NCBI RefSeq assembly: GCF_039531105.1
Contig: NZ_BAAAPK010000001.1
Coordinates: 1,798,001 to 1,862,000 of the forward strand
From: Microbacterium lacus
GTDB lineage: Bacteria; Actinomycetota; Actinomycetes; Actinomycetales; Microbacteriaceae
DNA length: 64,000 nucleotides
Direction of reading: 5' to 3'
Shown: piece by piece, positions 55,785-64,000 of the stretch
Position numbering within the stretch: the first letter of the stretch is position 1
Layout: every line of letters starts with the position of its first letter
Program-made: the position numbers and the translations under genes
Notes under the pieces: model-generated
What the model was told of the DNA's origin: nothing
Databases searched by the model: none
The model's input: only the letters and a program-made list of their open reading frames with translations

Positions 55785-56664
55785 GCTCGGCGAGCCGGTG
55801 CGGCGCCGGAAGGTCCGAAACGTTGATGCCGACCATCGCCTCGCCGAGTCCGCGCGACACGTCGGCGATGACCTTGGCGTCGTCGAAGAACGTCGTCGCC
55901 TTCACGATCGCCGCAGCGCGCTGCGCGGGGTTGCCCGACTTGAAGATGCCGGAGCCGACGAAGACCCCGTCCGCACCGAGCTGCATCATCATCGCGGCGT
56001 CGGCGGGGGTCGCGACGCCGCCGGCCACGAAGAGCACCACGGGAAGCGATCCGGTCTCGGCGACCTCGGCCACGAGTTCATACGGCGCCTGCAGCTCCTT
56101 GGCGGCGACGTAGAGCTCGTCCTTCGTCATCGAGCGGAGGACGTTGATCTCGCTGGAGATCTTGCGGATGTGCTTCGTGGCCTCCGACACGTCGCCCGTG
56201 CCTGCCTCGCCCTTCGACCGGATCATCGCGGCGCCCTCGTTGATGCGGCGAAGCGCCTCACCCAGATTCGTGGCTCCGCACACGAACGGCACCGTGAAGC
56301 CCCACTTGTCGATGTGGTTGACGTAGTCGGCGGGCGAGAGGACCTCGGATTCGTCGATGTAGTCGACGCCGAGCTCCTGGAGCACCTGCGCCTCGACGAA
56401 GTGGCCGATACGGGCCTTGGCCATCACCGGGATCGACACGGACGAGATGATGCTCTCGATCATGTCGGGGTCGCTCATGCGGGACACCCCGCCCTCGGCG
56501 CGGATGTCGGCGGGGACCCGCTCGAGGGCCATGACGGCGACGGCTCCGGCGTCCTCGGCGATCTTGGCCTGCTCGGCGGTCACGACGTCCATGATCACGC
56601 CGCCCTTCAGCATCTCGGCGAGACCGCGCTTGACGCGGCTGGTTCCGGACTGGGGTGTGCTCAC
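55774..56664 (-). CDS. pdxS: PLP synthase subunit PdxS
   Basis: PdxS (296 aa) builds pyridoxal 5'-phosphate from ribose 5-phosphate, glyceraldehyde 3-phosphate and ammonia. The barrel starts [18 protein letters not shown], with the active-site [19 protein letters not shown] near residue 45 and catalytic lysines in the [13 protein letters not shown] and [10 protein letters not shown] regions. It is divergent from the MocR regulator gene; an 18-bp palindrome lies between them. Confidence 0.98.
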   Translation of the reverse strand: MSTPQSGTSRVKRGLAEMLKGGVIMDVVTAEQAKIAEDAGAVAVMALERVPADIRAEGGVSRMSDPDMIESIISSVSIPVMAKARIGHFVEAQVLQELGVDYIDESEVLSPADYVNHIDKWGFTVPFVCGATNLGEALRRINEGAAMIRSKGEAGTGDVSEATKHIRKISSEINVLRSMTKDELYVAAKELQAPYELVAEVAETGSLPVVLFVAGGVATPADAAMMMQLGADGVFVGSGIFKSGNPAQRAAAIVKATTFFDDAKVIADVSRGLGEAMVGINVSDLPAPHRLAERGW

Positions 56665-56712
56665 GAGGGATCCTTTCGGCGGACGCGCAGAGGCGCGGGC
56701 GGCGCGGTCGAG

Positions 56713-56730
56713 TTTTGGCCTAGGCCAAAA
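56713..56730. promoter_or_regulatory. Perfect 18-bp palindrome, probable PdxR operator
   Basis: TTTTGGCCTAGGCCAAAA is centred in the 98-bp divergent gap between pdxS and the MocR-type gene, in otherwise GC-rich DNA. MocR/PdxR regulators bind such intergenic sites to activate pdxST and repress themselves. It would cover the -35 zone of the MocR gene's candidate promoter. Confidence 0.6.
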
Positions 56731-56749
56731 GATATCATGTACCGCGACG

Positions 56750-56755
56750 TAGAAT
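56750..56755 (+). promoter_or_regulatory. Candidate -10 (TAGAAT) for the MocR-type gene
   Basis: Plus-strand TAGAAT ends 7 nt before ATG 56763; no ribosome site is present, suggesting a leaderless transcript. Confidence 0.45.
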
Positions 56756-56762
56756 CGGGCCG

Positions 56763-58118
56763 ATGGATGCCGAACTGATGGACCTGATCCGCGGGCGTTC
56801 CGCCGCCGACATCGCCGATGCGGTGCGGGCGCTGGTCGAGCGCGGCGCGCTGCGTGCCGGAGACGCTCTGCCGCCGGTGCGCACCCTCGCGGAGGGGCTC
56901 GGCGTCAACCGCAACACCGTCGCATCGGCCTACCGCCAGCTCGCGCAGGCCGGCCTCGTCGTGACCAAGGGACGAGGCGGAACGACGGTCGCAGATCCTC
57001 GGCCCGTCCCGCAGGAGGGTTTCGCCGGCGACAGTGTTCTGCGGGATGTCGCGACGGGCAATCCCGATCCGGAGTTCGTGCCCGACCCGGCGCGCGCGCT
57101 CGCGGCGATGGCGGGGCGTCCCGTGCTGTACGGCGAGCCGGTGATCGATCCCGACCTGGAGCGCTGGGCGGCGAAGTGGATGAGCGACGCCACTCCCCCG
57201 GGCGCCCCCGCGCGCCTGACGATCACGAGCGGCGCCGCGGACGCGATCGAGCGCCTGCTCGCGCAGGCGCTCACGCGCGATGACGCGGTCGGTCTGGAGG
57301 ATCCCTGCTTCCTCGCCGCGATCCACACCGTGCGGGTCGGCGGCTACCGGCCGGTCGGCATCCCCGTGGACGACGAGGGCATGACCGTCGAAGGGTTGCG
57401 CGCGGCGCTCGAACGCGGGGTCCGGGCGATCATCTGCACGCCGCGCGCGCAGAACCCGACCGGGGCGAGCCTCACGGCCGCACGGGCCGCGGCCCTCCGC
57501 GACGAGCTGCGCGCCCATCCCTACGTCCTCGTGATCGAGGACGATCACTTCTCGATGCTCTCTCAGCGACCCCTGCATTCTCTGATCGGTCCGCATCAGC
57601 GGCGGTGGGCGGTGATCCGCTCGGTCTCGAAGTTCCTGGGGCCCGACATGTGCCTGGCCGTGACGGCGTCCGACCCCGACACCGCGGCCGGGCTGGCGAC
57701 CCGTCTGACCCCCGGGACGACATGGGTGAGCCACTTGCTGCAGCGGCTCGTGCTCGCCCTCATGACGGACGCCGACGTGCGCGGGAAGATCGCTTCGGCC
57801 GCTGCGCACTACGCCGCCCGCAACGTCGCGTTCGCCGCCCGGCTCACCGCACACGGCGTTCCCACGATCGCGCGCGACGGTCTGAATCTGTGGGTGGAGC
57901 TGCCGGTCGCGGCCGATGACGTCGTCCACCGGCTCATGCGCCGCGGGTGGCTCGCCCGCAGCGGTGAGGAGTTCCGGCTGTCGCCGGGAGCGGCATCCGA
58001 TCGGCTTCGTCTCACCGTTCACGACCTCGACGACGCGGATGCCGAGCACTTGGCGACCGACATCGCCGCCGCGGTCCGCGCGTCGGCTCAGCGACCCGGC
58101 ACGCGCGAAGTGGCATGA
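56763..58118 (+). CDS. pdxR: PdxR-type MocR regulator (GntR HTH with aminotransferase domain)
   Basis: A 451-residue transcription factor. The winged-helix GntR domain (about 1-75) contains [22 protein letters not shown]. The rest is a class I aminotransferase-like domain that binds PLP rather than catalysing; the Schiff-base lysine is about K290 in RSVSKFLGP, with AQNPTGAS upstream. Its place divergent to pdxST and before pdxY fits a PLP-sensing activator of vitamin B6 synthesis. The start lacks a ribosome site. Confidence 0.9.
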   Translation: MDAELMDLIRGRSAADIADAVRALVERGALRAGDALPPVRTLAEGLGVNRNTVASAYRQLAQAGLVVTKGRGGTTVADPRPVPQEGFAGDSVLRDVATGNPDPEFVPDPARALAAMAGRPVLYGEPVIDPDLERWAAKWMSDATPPGAPARLTITSGAADAIERLLAQALTRDDAVGLEDPCFLAAIHTVRVGGYRPVGIPVDDEGMTVEGLRAALERGVRAIICTPRAQNPTGASLTAARAAALRDELRAHPYVLVIEDDHFSMLSQRPLHSLIGPHQRRWAVIRSVSKFLGPDMCLAVTASDPDTAAGLATRLTPGTTWVSHLLQRLVLALMTDADVRGKIASAAAHYAARNVAFAARLTAHGVPTIARDGLNLWVELPVAADDVVHRLMRRGWLARSGEEFRLSPGAASDRLRLTVHDLDDADAEHLATDIAAAVRASAQRPGTREVA

Positions 58119-58119
58119 T
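58114..58119 (+). promoter_or_regulatory. Weak -10-like box (CATGAT) before pdxY
   Basis: CATGAT ends 6 nt before the pdxY GTG and overlaps the pdxR stop codon. It matches only loosely, and read-through from pdxR is equally possible. Confidence 0.25.
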
Positions 58120-58125
58120 CGAGCG

Positions 58126-58977
58126 GTGAAGATCCTCTCCATCCAGTCCGCGGTCGCATACGGCCACGTCGGCAACTCCGCCGCAGTGTTCCCGCTTCAG
58201 CGCATCGGCGTCGAGGTCCTGCCGGTGTACACGGTGAACTTCTCCAATCACACGGGGTACGGCGCGTGGCGCGGACCGCTCATCGCGCCCGAGGACGTGC
58301 GCGAGGTCATCGCCGGAATCGAGGACCGCGGCGTCTTCCCGCAGATCGACGTGATCCTCTCGGGCTACCAGGGCGGCGAGGGAATCGCCGACGTGATCCT
58401 GGATGCCGTGACCCGCGTGAAGGCTGCGAACCCGTCTGCGGTCTACGCGTGCGACCCCGTCATGGGGAATGCGAAGTCCGGCTGCTTCGTCGCACCCGCC
58501 ATCCCGATCCTGCTGCGCGACCGGGTCGTGCCGGCCGCGGACATCCTGACGCCGAACCAGTTCGAACTCGGCTTCCTCACCGGGACGGAGCCGCGCACCC
58601 TCGCGGAGACCCTCGCGTCGGTCGACCTGATCCGCGCCACGGGCCCGCGTACGGTGCTCGTCACGAGCGTCGAGCAGCCGGACCGCCCCGACGGCACGAT
58701 CGAGATGCTCGCGGTGACCGACGACGGCGCGTGGATCGTGCAGACGCCGCTCATCCCGATGAAGGCCAACGGATCGGGCGACGTCACGGCGGCCCTGTTC
58801 ACCGCGCACCTGCGTGCCGGCGGGGACGCCGCGGATGCGCTGGCGCGGACCACCTCGAGCGTGTTCGACCTGCTGCAGCTCACGTACGATTCGGGCGAGC
58901 GCGAACTCCAGCTCGTCGAGGCGCAGGAGTCCTACGCCCGCCCGCGCCTGCAGTTCGCGGTCCGCCAGGTCCGCTGA
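58126..58977 (+). CDS. pdxY: Pyridoxal kinase PdxY
   Basis: PdxY (283 aa) phosphorylates pyridoxal in the salvage route to PLP. It has the ribokinase-like fold with SAVAYGHVGNSAAVFPLQ at the N-terminus, YACDPVMG near residue 110, TPNQFELGFLTG near 145 and the catalytic GSGDVTAALF near 217. GTG 58126 is 7 bp after pdxR in the same direction. With pdxR and pdxST it forms a complete de novo plus salvage B6 cluster. Confidence 0.95.
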   Translation: MKILSIQSAVAYGHVGNSAAVFPLQRIGVEVLPVYTVNFSNHTGYGAWRGPLIAPEDVREVIAGIEDRGVFPQIDVILSGYQGGEGIADVILDAVTRVKAANPSAVYACDPVMGNAKSGCFVAPAIPILLRDRVVPAADILTPNQFELGFLTGTEPRTLAETLASVDLIRATGPRTVLVTSVEQPDRPDGTIEMLAVTDDGAWIVQTPLIPMKANGSGDVTAALFTAHLRAGGDAADALARTTSSVFDLLQLTYDSGERELQLVEAQESYARPRLQFAVRQVR

Positions 58978-58983
58978 GCAGGT

Positions 58984-59526
58984 TCAGGCTGTCGGCCAGG
59001 CCTCGGCGACCGCCCGGCGGACTTCGCCCAGCAACTGCGGCAGTGCCTTGGTCCTGGCGATGATCGGGAAGAAGTTCGCATCCGCGCTCCAGCGCGGCAC
59101 GATGTGCTGATGCAGGTGCTCGTCCACGCCCGCGCCGGCGACGGCGCCCTGGTTCATGCCGATGTTGAACCCGTCGCAGCGGGAGACCTCGCGCAGCACC
59201 CGCATCCCGGTCTGCGTCAGCGCGCCGATCTCCGCGACCTCTTCGGCAGAGGCCTCGTCGTACTGGCCGATGTGCCGGTACGGGCAGACGAGAAGGTGGC
59301 CTGAGTTGTACGGGAACAGGTTCAGCAACACGTAGGCGGAGCGCCCACGGTGCACGATCAGCCCGTCCTCGTCCGATTTCTCGGGCGCCGCGCAAAAGGG
59401 ACATGCGTCGCGCAGAGGCTGCGGACCCGCCTGGATGTAAGCCATCCGGTGCGGGGTCCACAGTCGCTGGAACTGGTCGGGGACTCCGGCGAGCCGGGCC
59501 GCCTCAACGAGTCCCTCGTCGCTCAT
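58984..59526 (-). CDS. HIT family nucleotide hydrolase/phosphorylase
   Basis: A 180-residue HIT-fold protein with the catalytic triad motif [10 protein letters not shown] near residue 138 and two CxxC-type cysteines (CPFC near residue 42). The extended N-terminus and the WTPHRMAYI motif match the actinobacterial thrS-linked subgroup related to Ap4A phosphorylase (Rv2613c type). The ATG overlaps the thrS stop (ATGA). The usual downstream gene pgsA is absent; pdxY converges instead. Confidence 0.93.
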   Translation of the reverse strand: MSDEGLVEAARLAGVPDQFQRLWTPHRMAYIQAGPQPLRDACPFCAAPEKSDEDGLIVHRGRSAYVLLNLFPYNSGHLLVCPYRHIGQYDEASAEEVAEIGALTQTGMRVLREVSRCDGFNIGMNQGAVAGAGVDEHLHQHIVPRWSADANFFPIIARTKALPQLLGEVRRAVAEAWPTA

Positions 59527-61532
59527 GCCAGATCCTCGGCCGTGTCCACCAGCGTGCGGTCCTCGATCGCCCGCAGGATGCGCTGCACGGCATCCGCCAC
59601 GGGGATGCCGTTCTGCTGCGTTCCGTCGCGGAACCGGAAGGACACGGTACCGCCGGCACGATCCTGCTCACCCGCGATCAGCTGCAGCGGGACCTTCTGG
59701 GTGGTGTGCGTGCGGATCTTCTTCTGCATGCGGTCATCGCTGTGGTCGACCTCGGCGCGCACGCCCTCGGCGACCAGACGCGCGATGATCTCGTCGAGGT
59801 ACTCGCCGTACTGCTCGGCGACGGGGATGCCGACCACCTGCACCGGCGAGAGCCACACCGGGAACGCGCCGGCGTAGTGCTCGAGGAGGATCGCGAAGAA
59901 GCGCTCGATCGAACCCATCAGCGCCCGGTGGATCATGACCGGCCGCTTCTTCAGCCCGTCACGGTCGGTGAACTCCAGATCGAACCGCTCGGGAAGGTTG
60001 AAGTCCAGCTGGACGGTCGACAGCTGCCAGGTGCGCCCGATGGCATCCTTGACCTTCAGGTCGATCTTCGGTCCGTAGAAGGCCGCTTCGCCGGGGACTT
60101 CGGTGAGCTTCAGTCCGCTGGCCAGCGCGACGCGTCGCAGCGCATCCGTCGCCTCCGCCCAATGCGCCTCGTCACCGATCCACTTGGCCTTCTCGTCGTC
60201 GCGCATCGACAGCTCGAGCTCGAAGTCGCTCAGCCCGAAGTCGCGCAGAAGCGACAGCACGAACTCGAGGACCTTCGACACCTCACCCTCGAGCTGCTCC
60301 GGAGTCACGAACAGGTGCGCGTCGTCCTGGGTGAACCCGCGGACGCGAGTGAGGCCGTGCAGTGCGCCGGAGAGCTCGTTGCGGTACACCGTGCCGTTCT
60401 CGGCGAGGCGCATCGGCAGATCCCGATAGCTGCGCGCCCGCTCGCGGTAGATGAGGATGTGCATCGGGCAGTTCATGGGCTTGAGGTAGTAGTCCACGCC
60501 CTGCTTCGTGATCTCGCCGTTCTCGTCGCGCTCCTCGTCCATGCGGATCGGCGGGAACATTCCCTCCGCGTACGTGACGAGGTGATTGGACTCGATGAAG
60601 AGGTCCCGCTTGGTGATGTGAGGCGTGTACACGTACGTGTAGCCCGCCGCGCGGTGGCGGCGGAGCGCATGCTGCTCCATCTCCTGACGGACGATGCCGC
60701 CGCGCGGGTGCCAGACGGAGAGGCCCGAGCCGATCTCCTCCGGGAACGAGAACAGGTCCAGCTCCTTGCCGAGGCGCCGGTGGTCGCGCTTCGCGGCCTC
60801 CTCGAGACGCTGCTGGTACGCGCGCAGGTCATCTTTCGTGGGCCAGGCGGTGCCGTAGATGCGCTGCAGCTGGGGGTTCTTCTCGCTCCCGCGCCAGTAG
60901 GCCGCGGCGATGCGGGTGAGCGCCCACCCGTTGCCGATGAGCCGTGTGCTCGGCAGGTGGGGTCCGCGGCAGAGGTCCTTCCAGACGACCTCGCCGTCCC
61001 GGTCGACGTTGTCGTAGATCGTGAGCTCGCCGGCGCCCACCTCGACGGAGGCCCCCTCGGTCTTGTCCGCGCCGCCGCCCTTGAGCCCGATCAGTTCGAG
61101 CTTGAACGGCTCGGCGGCGAGCTCGGCACGCGCTTCGTCGTCGCTGACCACACGGCGGACGAAGCGCTGTCCCTCGCGGACGATGCGCTGCATCTCTTTC
61201 TCGATCGCCTTGAGAGCTTCGGGCGTGAACGGCTCGGCGACGCCGAAGTCGTAGTAGAAGCCGTCGGTGATGGGCGGACCGATGCCGAGGTTCGCCTGCG
61301 GGTCGATGCGCTGTACGGCCTGGGCGAGCACGTGCGCCGTGGAGTGTCGGAGGATCGAAAGCCCGTCCGCGCTGTCGATCGAGACCGGTTCGACGTCATC
61401 GCCGGGCTGGACGGTCGTGGCGAGGTCTTTCAGCTCGCCGTTGACGCGCAGAGCCACGACCGAGCGATCGGGGAAGAGGGCGAAGCCGTCGGCGGGCAGC
61501 GACACGTCCGACGGGAGGGTGACATCGGTCAA
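59523..61532 (-). CDS. thrS: Threonyl-tRNA synthetase
   Basis: ThrS (669 aa) charges tRNA(Thr). Domains in order are TGS (1-60), editing N2 (about 65-240, [13 protein letters not shown]), class II catalytic core (about 260-530) with zinc ligands in MNCPMHI and [15 protein letters not shown], and the anticodon domain. The start is TTG at 61532 with GGAG 8-11 nt upstream. A Thr-rich leader ORF precedes it by 66 bp. Confidence 0.96.
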   Translation of the reverse strand: MTDVTLPSDVSLPADGFALFPDRSVVALRVNGELKDLATTVQPGDDVEPVSIDSADGLSILRHSTAHVLAQAVQRIDPQANLGIGPPITDGFYYDFGVAEPFTPEALKAIEKEMQRIVREGQRFVRRVVSDDEARAELAAEPFKLELIGLKGGGADKTEGASVEVGAGELTIYDNVDRDGEVVWKDLCRGPHLPSTRLIGNGWALTRIAAAYWRGSEKNPQLQRIYGTAWPTKDDLRAYQQRLEEAAKRDHRRLGKELDLFSFPEEIGSGLSVWHPRGGIVRQEMEQHALRRHRAAGYTYVYTPHITKRDLFIESNHLVTYAEGMFPPIRMDEERDENGEITKQGVDYYLKPMNCPMHILIYRERARSYRDLPMRLAENGTVYRNELSGALHGLTRVRGFTQDDAHLFVTPEQLEGEVSKVLEFVLSLLRDFGLSDFELELSMRDDEKAKWIGDEAHWAEATDALRRVALASGLKLTEVPGEAAFYGPKIDLKVKDAIGRTWQLSTVQLDFNLPERFDLEFTDRDGLKKRPVMIHRALMGSIERFFAILLEHYAGAFPVWLSPVQVVGIPVAEQYGEYLDEIIARLVAEGVRAEVDHSDDRMQKKIRTHTTQKVPLQLIAGEQDRAGGTVSFRFRDGTQQNGIPVADAVQRILRAIEDRTLVDTAEDLA

Positions 61533-61598
61533 GGGAATTCTCCAGAGGTGACTCGGATGAAGGATGGCTCAGCTTCGGGCGCGGCGCGCCCTGCCCGC

Positions 61599-61667
61599 TC
61601 AGGCGCCGCGCGTTCGCGCGCCGAAGAGGGCGACAGTCGTCGCGGTCCCGTGGTGGCGCAGTCCCAT
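61599..61667 (-). CDS. Putative thrS leader peptide (22 codons)
   Basis: MGLRHHGTATTVALFGARTRGA, too short for standard gene finding. Four threonine codons (ACC, ACG, ACT, ACG) include three at positions 8, 10 and 11. The ATG lies exactly 6 nt after TAGACT, so it is predicted to be the 5' end of the thrS transcript. Overlapping GC-rich inverted repeats follow (around 61582-61620). A role in threonine-dependent attenuation of thrS is inferred. Confidence 0.5.
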   Translation of the reverse strand: MGLRHHGTATTVALFGARTRGA

Positions 61668-61673
61668 CCCTCC

Positions 61674-61679
61674 AGTCTA
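61674..61679 (-). promoter_or_regulatory. Candidate -10 (TAGACT) for thrS leader transcript
   Basis: Minus-strand TAGACT ends 6 nt before the leader ORF ATG and about 140 bp before thrS. The other 75 bp to the divergent permease gene show no clear signal. Confidence 0.5.
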
Positions 61680-61754
61680 GGGCCCGCGCTCCCGCGGACG
61701 CGGTGGGCCGATCGGTGCCGGTCGGGTCCGCCCGCGCCGCGCGCGGACGCGATG

Positions 61755-62915
61755 ATGGATGCTGTGAAACTCGCCCTGGTCGGTGCCGGCCTTCTGCTGC
61801 TCGGTGGTGCGGCGGTGATCACCGGAGTGCTTCCGGCGGCTGACGCGCTCGCGATCGCCGACCGGGTCTGGCCGATCCTCGCGTTCGTCGTCGCGGTGAC
61901 GATCGTGGCCGAGCTCGCCGCCGCGGCAGGCGTCTTCGACGTGGCGGCATTCGCCTTGGCCCGATGGGCGCGTGGACGCACGTGGGTGCTGTGGGCGCTG
62001 GTCGTCGTGCTGGCGATCCTCGCCACCGCCTTCCTGTCGCTGGACACGACCGCCGTCCTGTTGACACCCGTCGTCGTGGCCGTGGCCCGGGCCCACCGTC
62101 TGGACCCCCTGCCGTTCGCCTTCACGACCGTCGTGCTCGCCAACACCGCGTCGCTCGTGCTTCCGGTGTCGAACCTCACGAACCTGCTCGCCGTCGAGCG
62201 CCTCGGCATCGCCGGGCCGCTGGAGTTCCTCGCCCTCACGGGTCCGTCCGCGTTCGTCGCGATCGCCGTGTCGGTTCTCATCCTCTTGCTCGCGCAACGC
62301 CGCAGTCTGCGCGGACGCTATCTGCTGGCGACGCCTCCGCACGTCGAGGACCGCGTCCTCCTCATCACGGCCGCGGTCGTGGTGATCGCTCTGCTCCCGC
62401 TCCTCGTCTCGGGCATGCCCCCGTGGATACCGGCGACCGCCGCCGCGATCGCGCTGTCGATCGTCTTCGCGGTGCGCTCGCGTCGGACTCTCCGCCTCGG
62501 ACTCGTGCCCTGGCAGCTTCTGGTCTTCGCGTCCGGCCTGTTCCTGGCGGTCGGGGCGATCGAGGCGCTCGGCTCTCAGCGGGTCCTGGAGGCGATCGTG
62601 GGGACGGGGACGTCGCCATCGGACCTCCTGCAGGTCGCCGCAGCGGGCCTGTTCGGCGCGAATGCGATCAACAACCTCCCCGCGTACCTCGCACTGGAGG
62701 CGGCTGCGGGAGCTCCGGAGCGGTTGGCGGCACTCCTGGTCGGGGTGAATGCCGGCCCGCTCATCGCCCCGTGGGCGTCGCTGGCGACGCTGTTGTGGCA
62801 TCAGCGGCTGCACGCTGTCGGCGTCGATGTGCCGTGGCGGCGCTATGTCCTGCTCGGCCTCGCGATCGCTCCGGTGACCGTCCTGCTGGCCACTCTCCCG
62901 CTCGCTGTGCGCTGA
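61755..62915 (+). CDS. ArsB/SLC13-like membrane permease
   Basis: A 386-residue integral membrane protein with about ten to eleven hydrophobic helices. The first repeat has TAFLSLDTTAVLLTPVV near residue 95 with NTASLVLPVSNLTNLLA near 135; the second repeat has ANAINNLPAYLALEA near residue 305. These paired N-rich loops are typical of the ion transporter superfamily (ArsB, NhaD, SLC13). The substrate could be arsenite, a divalent anion or sodium; no arsR, arsC or arsA is nearby. Two adjacent ATGs (61752, 61755) and a GTG nine bases downstream (61764) are possible starts. Confidence 0.85.
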   Translation: MDAVKLALVGAGLLLLGGAAVITGVLPAADALAIADRVWPILAFVVAVTIVAELAAAAGVFDVAAFALARWARGRTWVLWALVVVLAILATAFLSLDTTAVLLTPVVVAVARAHRLDPLPFAFTTVVLANTASLVLPVSNLTNLLAVERLGIAGPLEFLALTGPSAFVAIAVSVLILLLAQRRSLRGRYLLATPPHVEDRVLLITAAVVVIALLPLLVSGMPPWIPATAAAIALSIVFAVRSRRTLRLGLVPWQLLVFASGLFLAVGAIEALGSQRVLEAIVGTGTSPSDLLQVAAAGLFGANAINNLPAYLALEAAAGAPERLAALLVGVNAGPLIAPWASLATLLWHQRLHAVGVDVPWRRYVLLGLAIAPVTVLLATLPLAVR

Positions 62916-62945
62916 GGGCTCTCGCGTCCGGGGTGGAAAAGCGAA

Positions 62946-62967
62946 AACCCCCGGCTGTCCGGGGGTT
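62946..62967 (-). terminator. Terminator of the tRNA operon
   Basis: A 9-bp stem (AACCCCCGG/CCGGGGGTT) with a CTGT loop is followed on the minus strand by T-rich sequence, 8 bp after tRNA-Val. It may also serve the convergent permease gene. Confidence 0.75.
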
Positions 62968-62975
62968 CTCATGTG

Positions 62976-63047
62976 TGCGCGATACTGGGATCGAACCAGT
63001 GACCTCTTCCGTGTCAGGGAAGCGCGCTACCGCTGCGCCAATCGCGC
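62976..63047 (-). tRNA. tRNA-Val (GAC)
   Basis: 72-nt cloverleaf: acceptor GCGCGAT/ATCGCGC, anticodon loop CTGACAC, T loop TTCGATC, discriminator A. CCA is not encoded. Last of three minus-strand tRNAs. Confidence 0.95.
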
Positions 63048-63074
63048 CCGTACGGGCATATTCAGTTGTCGGTG

Positions 63075-63145
63075 AGGTGGCGACGGGATTCGAACCCGTG
63101 TAAACGGCTTTGCAGGCCGGTGCCTAGCCGCTCGGCCACGCCACC
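63075..63145 (-). tRNA. tRNA-Cys (GCA)
   Basis: 71-nt cloverleaf: acceptor GGTGGCG/CGCCACC, anticodon loop CTGCAAA, T loop TTCGAAT and the U73 discriminator expected for tRNA-Cys. CCA is not encoded. Confidence 0.95.
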
Positions 63146-63199
63146 GTGTGGATTGACCCCACGTGCGGTGGTCTTCCGTGAAGAAGACTCCTGCACTCG

Positions 63200-63272
63200 A
63201 GCGGATGACGAGACTCGAACTCGCGACCCCAACCTTGGCAAGGTTGTGCGCTACCAACTGCGCTACATCCGC
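63200..63272 (-). tRNA. tRNA-Gly (GCC)
   Basis: 73-nt cloverleaf: acceptor GCGGATG/CATCCGC, anticodon loop TTGCCAA, T loop TTCGAGT, discriminator U. First gene of the Gly-Cys-Val cluster conserved in actinobacteria. Confidence 0.95.
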
Positions 63273-63302
63273 GTGGCCCGGATTGCTCCGGGCGCTTGAA
63301 CG

Positions 63303-63331
63303 ACTTTAGCCGATGAATTCACACTCGCCAA
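63303..63331 (-). promoter_or_regulatory. Promoter of the tRNA-Gly-Cys-Val operon
   Basis: TTGGCG (63331-63326) and TAAAGT (63308-63303) with a 17-bp spacer, 31 bp before tRNA-Gly. This is the clearest -35/-10 pair in the window. Confidence 0.65.
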
Positions 63332-63393
63332 ACCAGGCGCGACCCGCGCGTGTCACCGGTCACCGACGGTTCGGGCAACCCTCCGGCATCGGG

Positions 63394-63399
63394 TAGGAT
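63394..63399 (+). promoter_or_regulatory. Candidate -10 (TAGGAT) for tRNA-Val (CAC)
   Basis: Plus-strand TAGGAT 24 bp before the tRNA; no clear -35. Confidence 0.4.
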
Positions 63400-63423
63400 C
63401 GAGTCTCGGCCCCGCAGGGCCAC

Positions 63424-63496
63424 GGGCGATTGGCGCAGTTGGTAGCGCGCTTCCTTCACACGGAAGAGGTCATCAGTTCGAGTCTGGTATCGCCCA
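63424..63496 (+). tRNA. tRNA-Val (CAC)
   Basis: 73-nt cloverleaf: acceptor GGGCGAT/ATCGCCC, anticodon loop TTCACAC, T loop TTCGAGT, discriminator A, and an encoded CCA at 63497-63499. It faces the other three tRNAs and ends 8 bp before the convergent PemK-like gene. Confidence 0.95.
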
Positions 63497-63506
63497 CCAC
63501 AGCCGC

Positions 63507-63983
63507 TCAGCCGGCGAACTCCCATCCGTACCGACGGCGCAGAGCCTCGGCCACGATCCGGAATCGGGCGGAATCCAGTGCGGCGGCCTCGCGGCGCATG
63601 CCGTCCGCGTGCACGCTGTAGAGCTGATCGATGTCCACCCACGACGGACGCCCTTGGGAATCCCACGCGCCGGGTCCGATCGGGAGGAAGTCACGCTCCC
63701 CGTCGTGAGCCTTGCTCGTGAGCTTCACGGCGAAGGCGCGATCGGTGCCATGCCGCCCGATGATCAGCACCGGCCGGTCCTTCCCGCGCCCGTCGTTCTC
63801 CGCGTACGGCACCCAGGTCCACACGACCTCTCCCGCGTCGGGCGCGCCGTCGCGTCGCGGCGCATAGCCGATGGCCACCGGTTCCACACGGCGGGGATCC
63901 AGCTCGACGGTGCCCGTCGCGCCGCCGGCCGTCGGTCGTAGTGCCGCGGGCGTCCGCGCCCGCGCGGGGCGGAACAGTCGCAC
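63507..63983 (-). CDS. PemK/MazF-like endoribonuclease-family protein
   Basis: A 158-residue protein whose second half matches the PemK/MazF fold: GEVVWTWVPYAENDGRGKDRPVLIIGR near residues 51-77 (the RPVLII strand is characteristic), then AVKLTSKAHD and a C-terminal helix. Family members cut mRNA as toxins of type II toxin-antitoxin pairs, but the 65-residue N-terminal extension and the lack of an antitoxin within the visible sequence leave function open; upstream DNA is outside the window. GTG 63983 has no good ribosome site, so the true start may be different. Confidence 0.7.
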   Translation of the reverse strand: MRLFRPARARTPAALRPTAGGATGTVELDPRRVEPVAIGYAPRRDGAPDAGEVVWTWVPYAENDGRGKDRPVLIIGRHGTDRAFAVKLTSKAHDGERDFLPIGPGAWDSQGRPSWVDIDQLYSVHADGMRREAAALDSARFRIVAEALRRRYGWEFAG

Positions 63984-64000
63984 GAGTGCACTCAGGAGGG

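Noticed and set aside
59403..61751. Upstream extension of the permease gene to more than 1100 codons
   Set aside because: The extension is antisense to thrS and the HIT gene; membrane helices and homology begin only near 61755.
61533..61754. T-box riboswitch upstream of thrS
   Set aside because: I looked for a T-box sequence with specifier stem and terminator/antiterminator pair; none is visible, and the Thr-rich ORF is the better signal.
62976..63983. Genomic island or prophage at the tRNA cluster
   Set aside because: No integrase, direct repeat or composition shift is visible within the window; only the PemK-like gene is suggestive.

Overview
The window is about 70% GC chromosomal DNA from an actinobacterium, almost certainly Microbacteriaceae (Microbacterium or a close relative). 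The evidence is the S4, Rel and PriA sequences, the HGxxPAAW and Trp-associated membrane proteins, GTG/ATG starts coupled to upstream TGA stops, and a gene order that follows the conserved actinobacterial backbone (his/trp-lgt, rpe-rsmB-fmt-priA-metK-rpoZ-gmk, pyr operon, efp-nusB, aro operon-mltG-ruvX-alaS-rpsD, rel-secFD-yajC-ruvBAC-yebC-pdxTS-thrS). No insertion sequence, prophage or CRISPR array is visible. Coding density is very high, and no stretch over 300 bases lacks a gene or tRNA.

Layout. 1-8707, minus strand: one long run from rpe through an unknown membrane protein, hisE-hisG-hisF-hisI, a Trp-associated membrane protein, HGxxPAAW, trpC-trpB-trpA, lgt and the start of gltB. 8728-9933, plus: a glutaminase-STAS protein. 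9911-25298, minus: rsmB, fmt, priA, metK, rpoZ, an IHF-guanylate kinase fusion, pyrF, carB, carA, a membrane protein, pyrC, pyrB and pyrR. 25374-30276, minus: an MBL-Rieske protein and a SWIM-SNF2 helicase, inserted between pyrR and nusB. 30311-42822, minus: nusB, efp, aroQ, aroB-aroK-aroC-aroE, mltG, ruvX, alaS, a small membrane protein, rpsD and rarA. 42925-45407, plus: a secreted or anchored small protein, a DUF349 protein and an AbiEi-like protein. 45394-56664, minus: relA, secF-secD-yajC, ruvB-ruvA-ruvC, yebC, a DUF1697 protein, an EVE-like protein and pdxT-pdxS. 56763-58977, plus: a PdxR-type MocR regulator and pdxY. 58984-61667, minus: a HIT protein and thrS with an upstream leader peptide. 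61755-62915, plus: an ArsB/SLC13-like permease. 62976-63983: four tRNA genes and a PemK/MazF-like protein.

Functionally the window holds de novo pyrimidine synthesis with its regulator PyrR, most of the shikimate pathway, the end of tryptophan synthesis, half of histidine synthesis, the PLP synthase with its activator and a salvage kinase, the Holliday junction machinery, the accessory Sec proteins, and several translation genes.

The least ordinary signals are regulatory or architectural. They are a recurring TAGNNT -10 element exactly 6 nt before start codons (leaderless transcription, including one shared divergent rpe/glsA element), a Thr-rich 22-codon leader ORF before thrS, a PyrR-type RNA hairpin just before the pyrR ribosome site, a perfect 18-bp palindrome between pdxS and pdxR, the IHF-Gmk fusion, the MBL-Rieske protein, and the absence of trpE, coaBC and the pgsA-pimA block from their usual positions.
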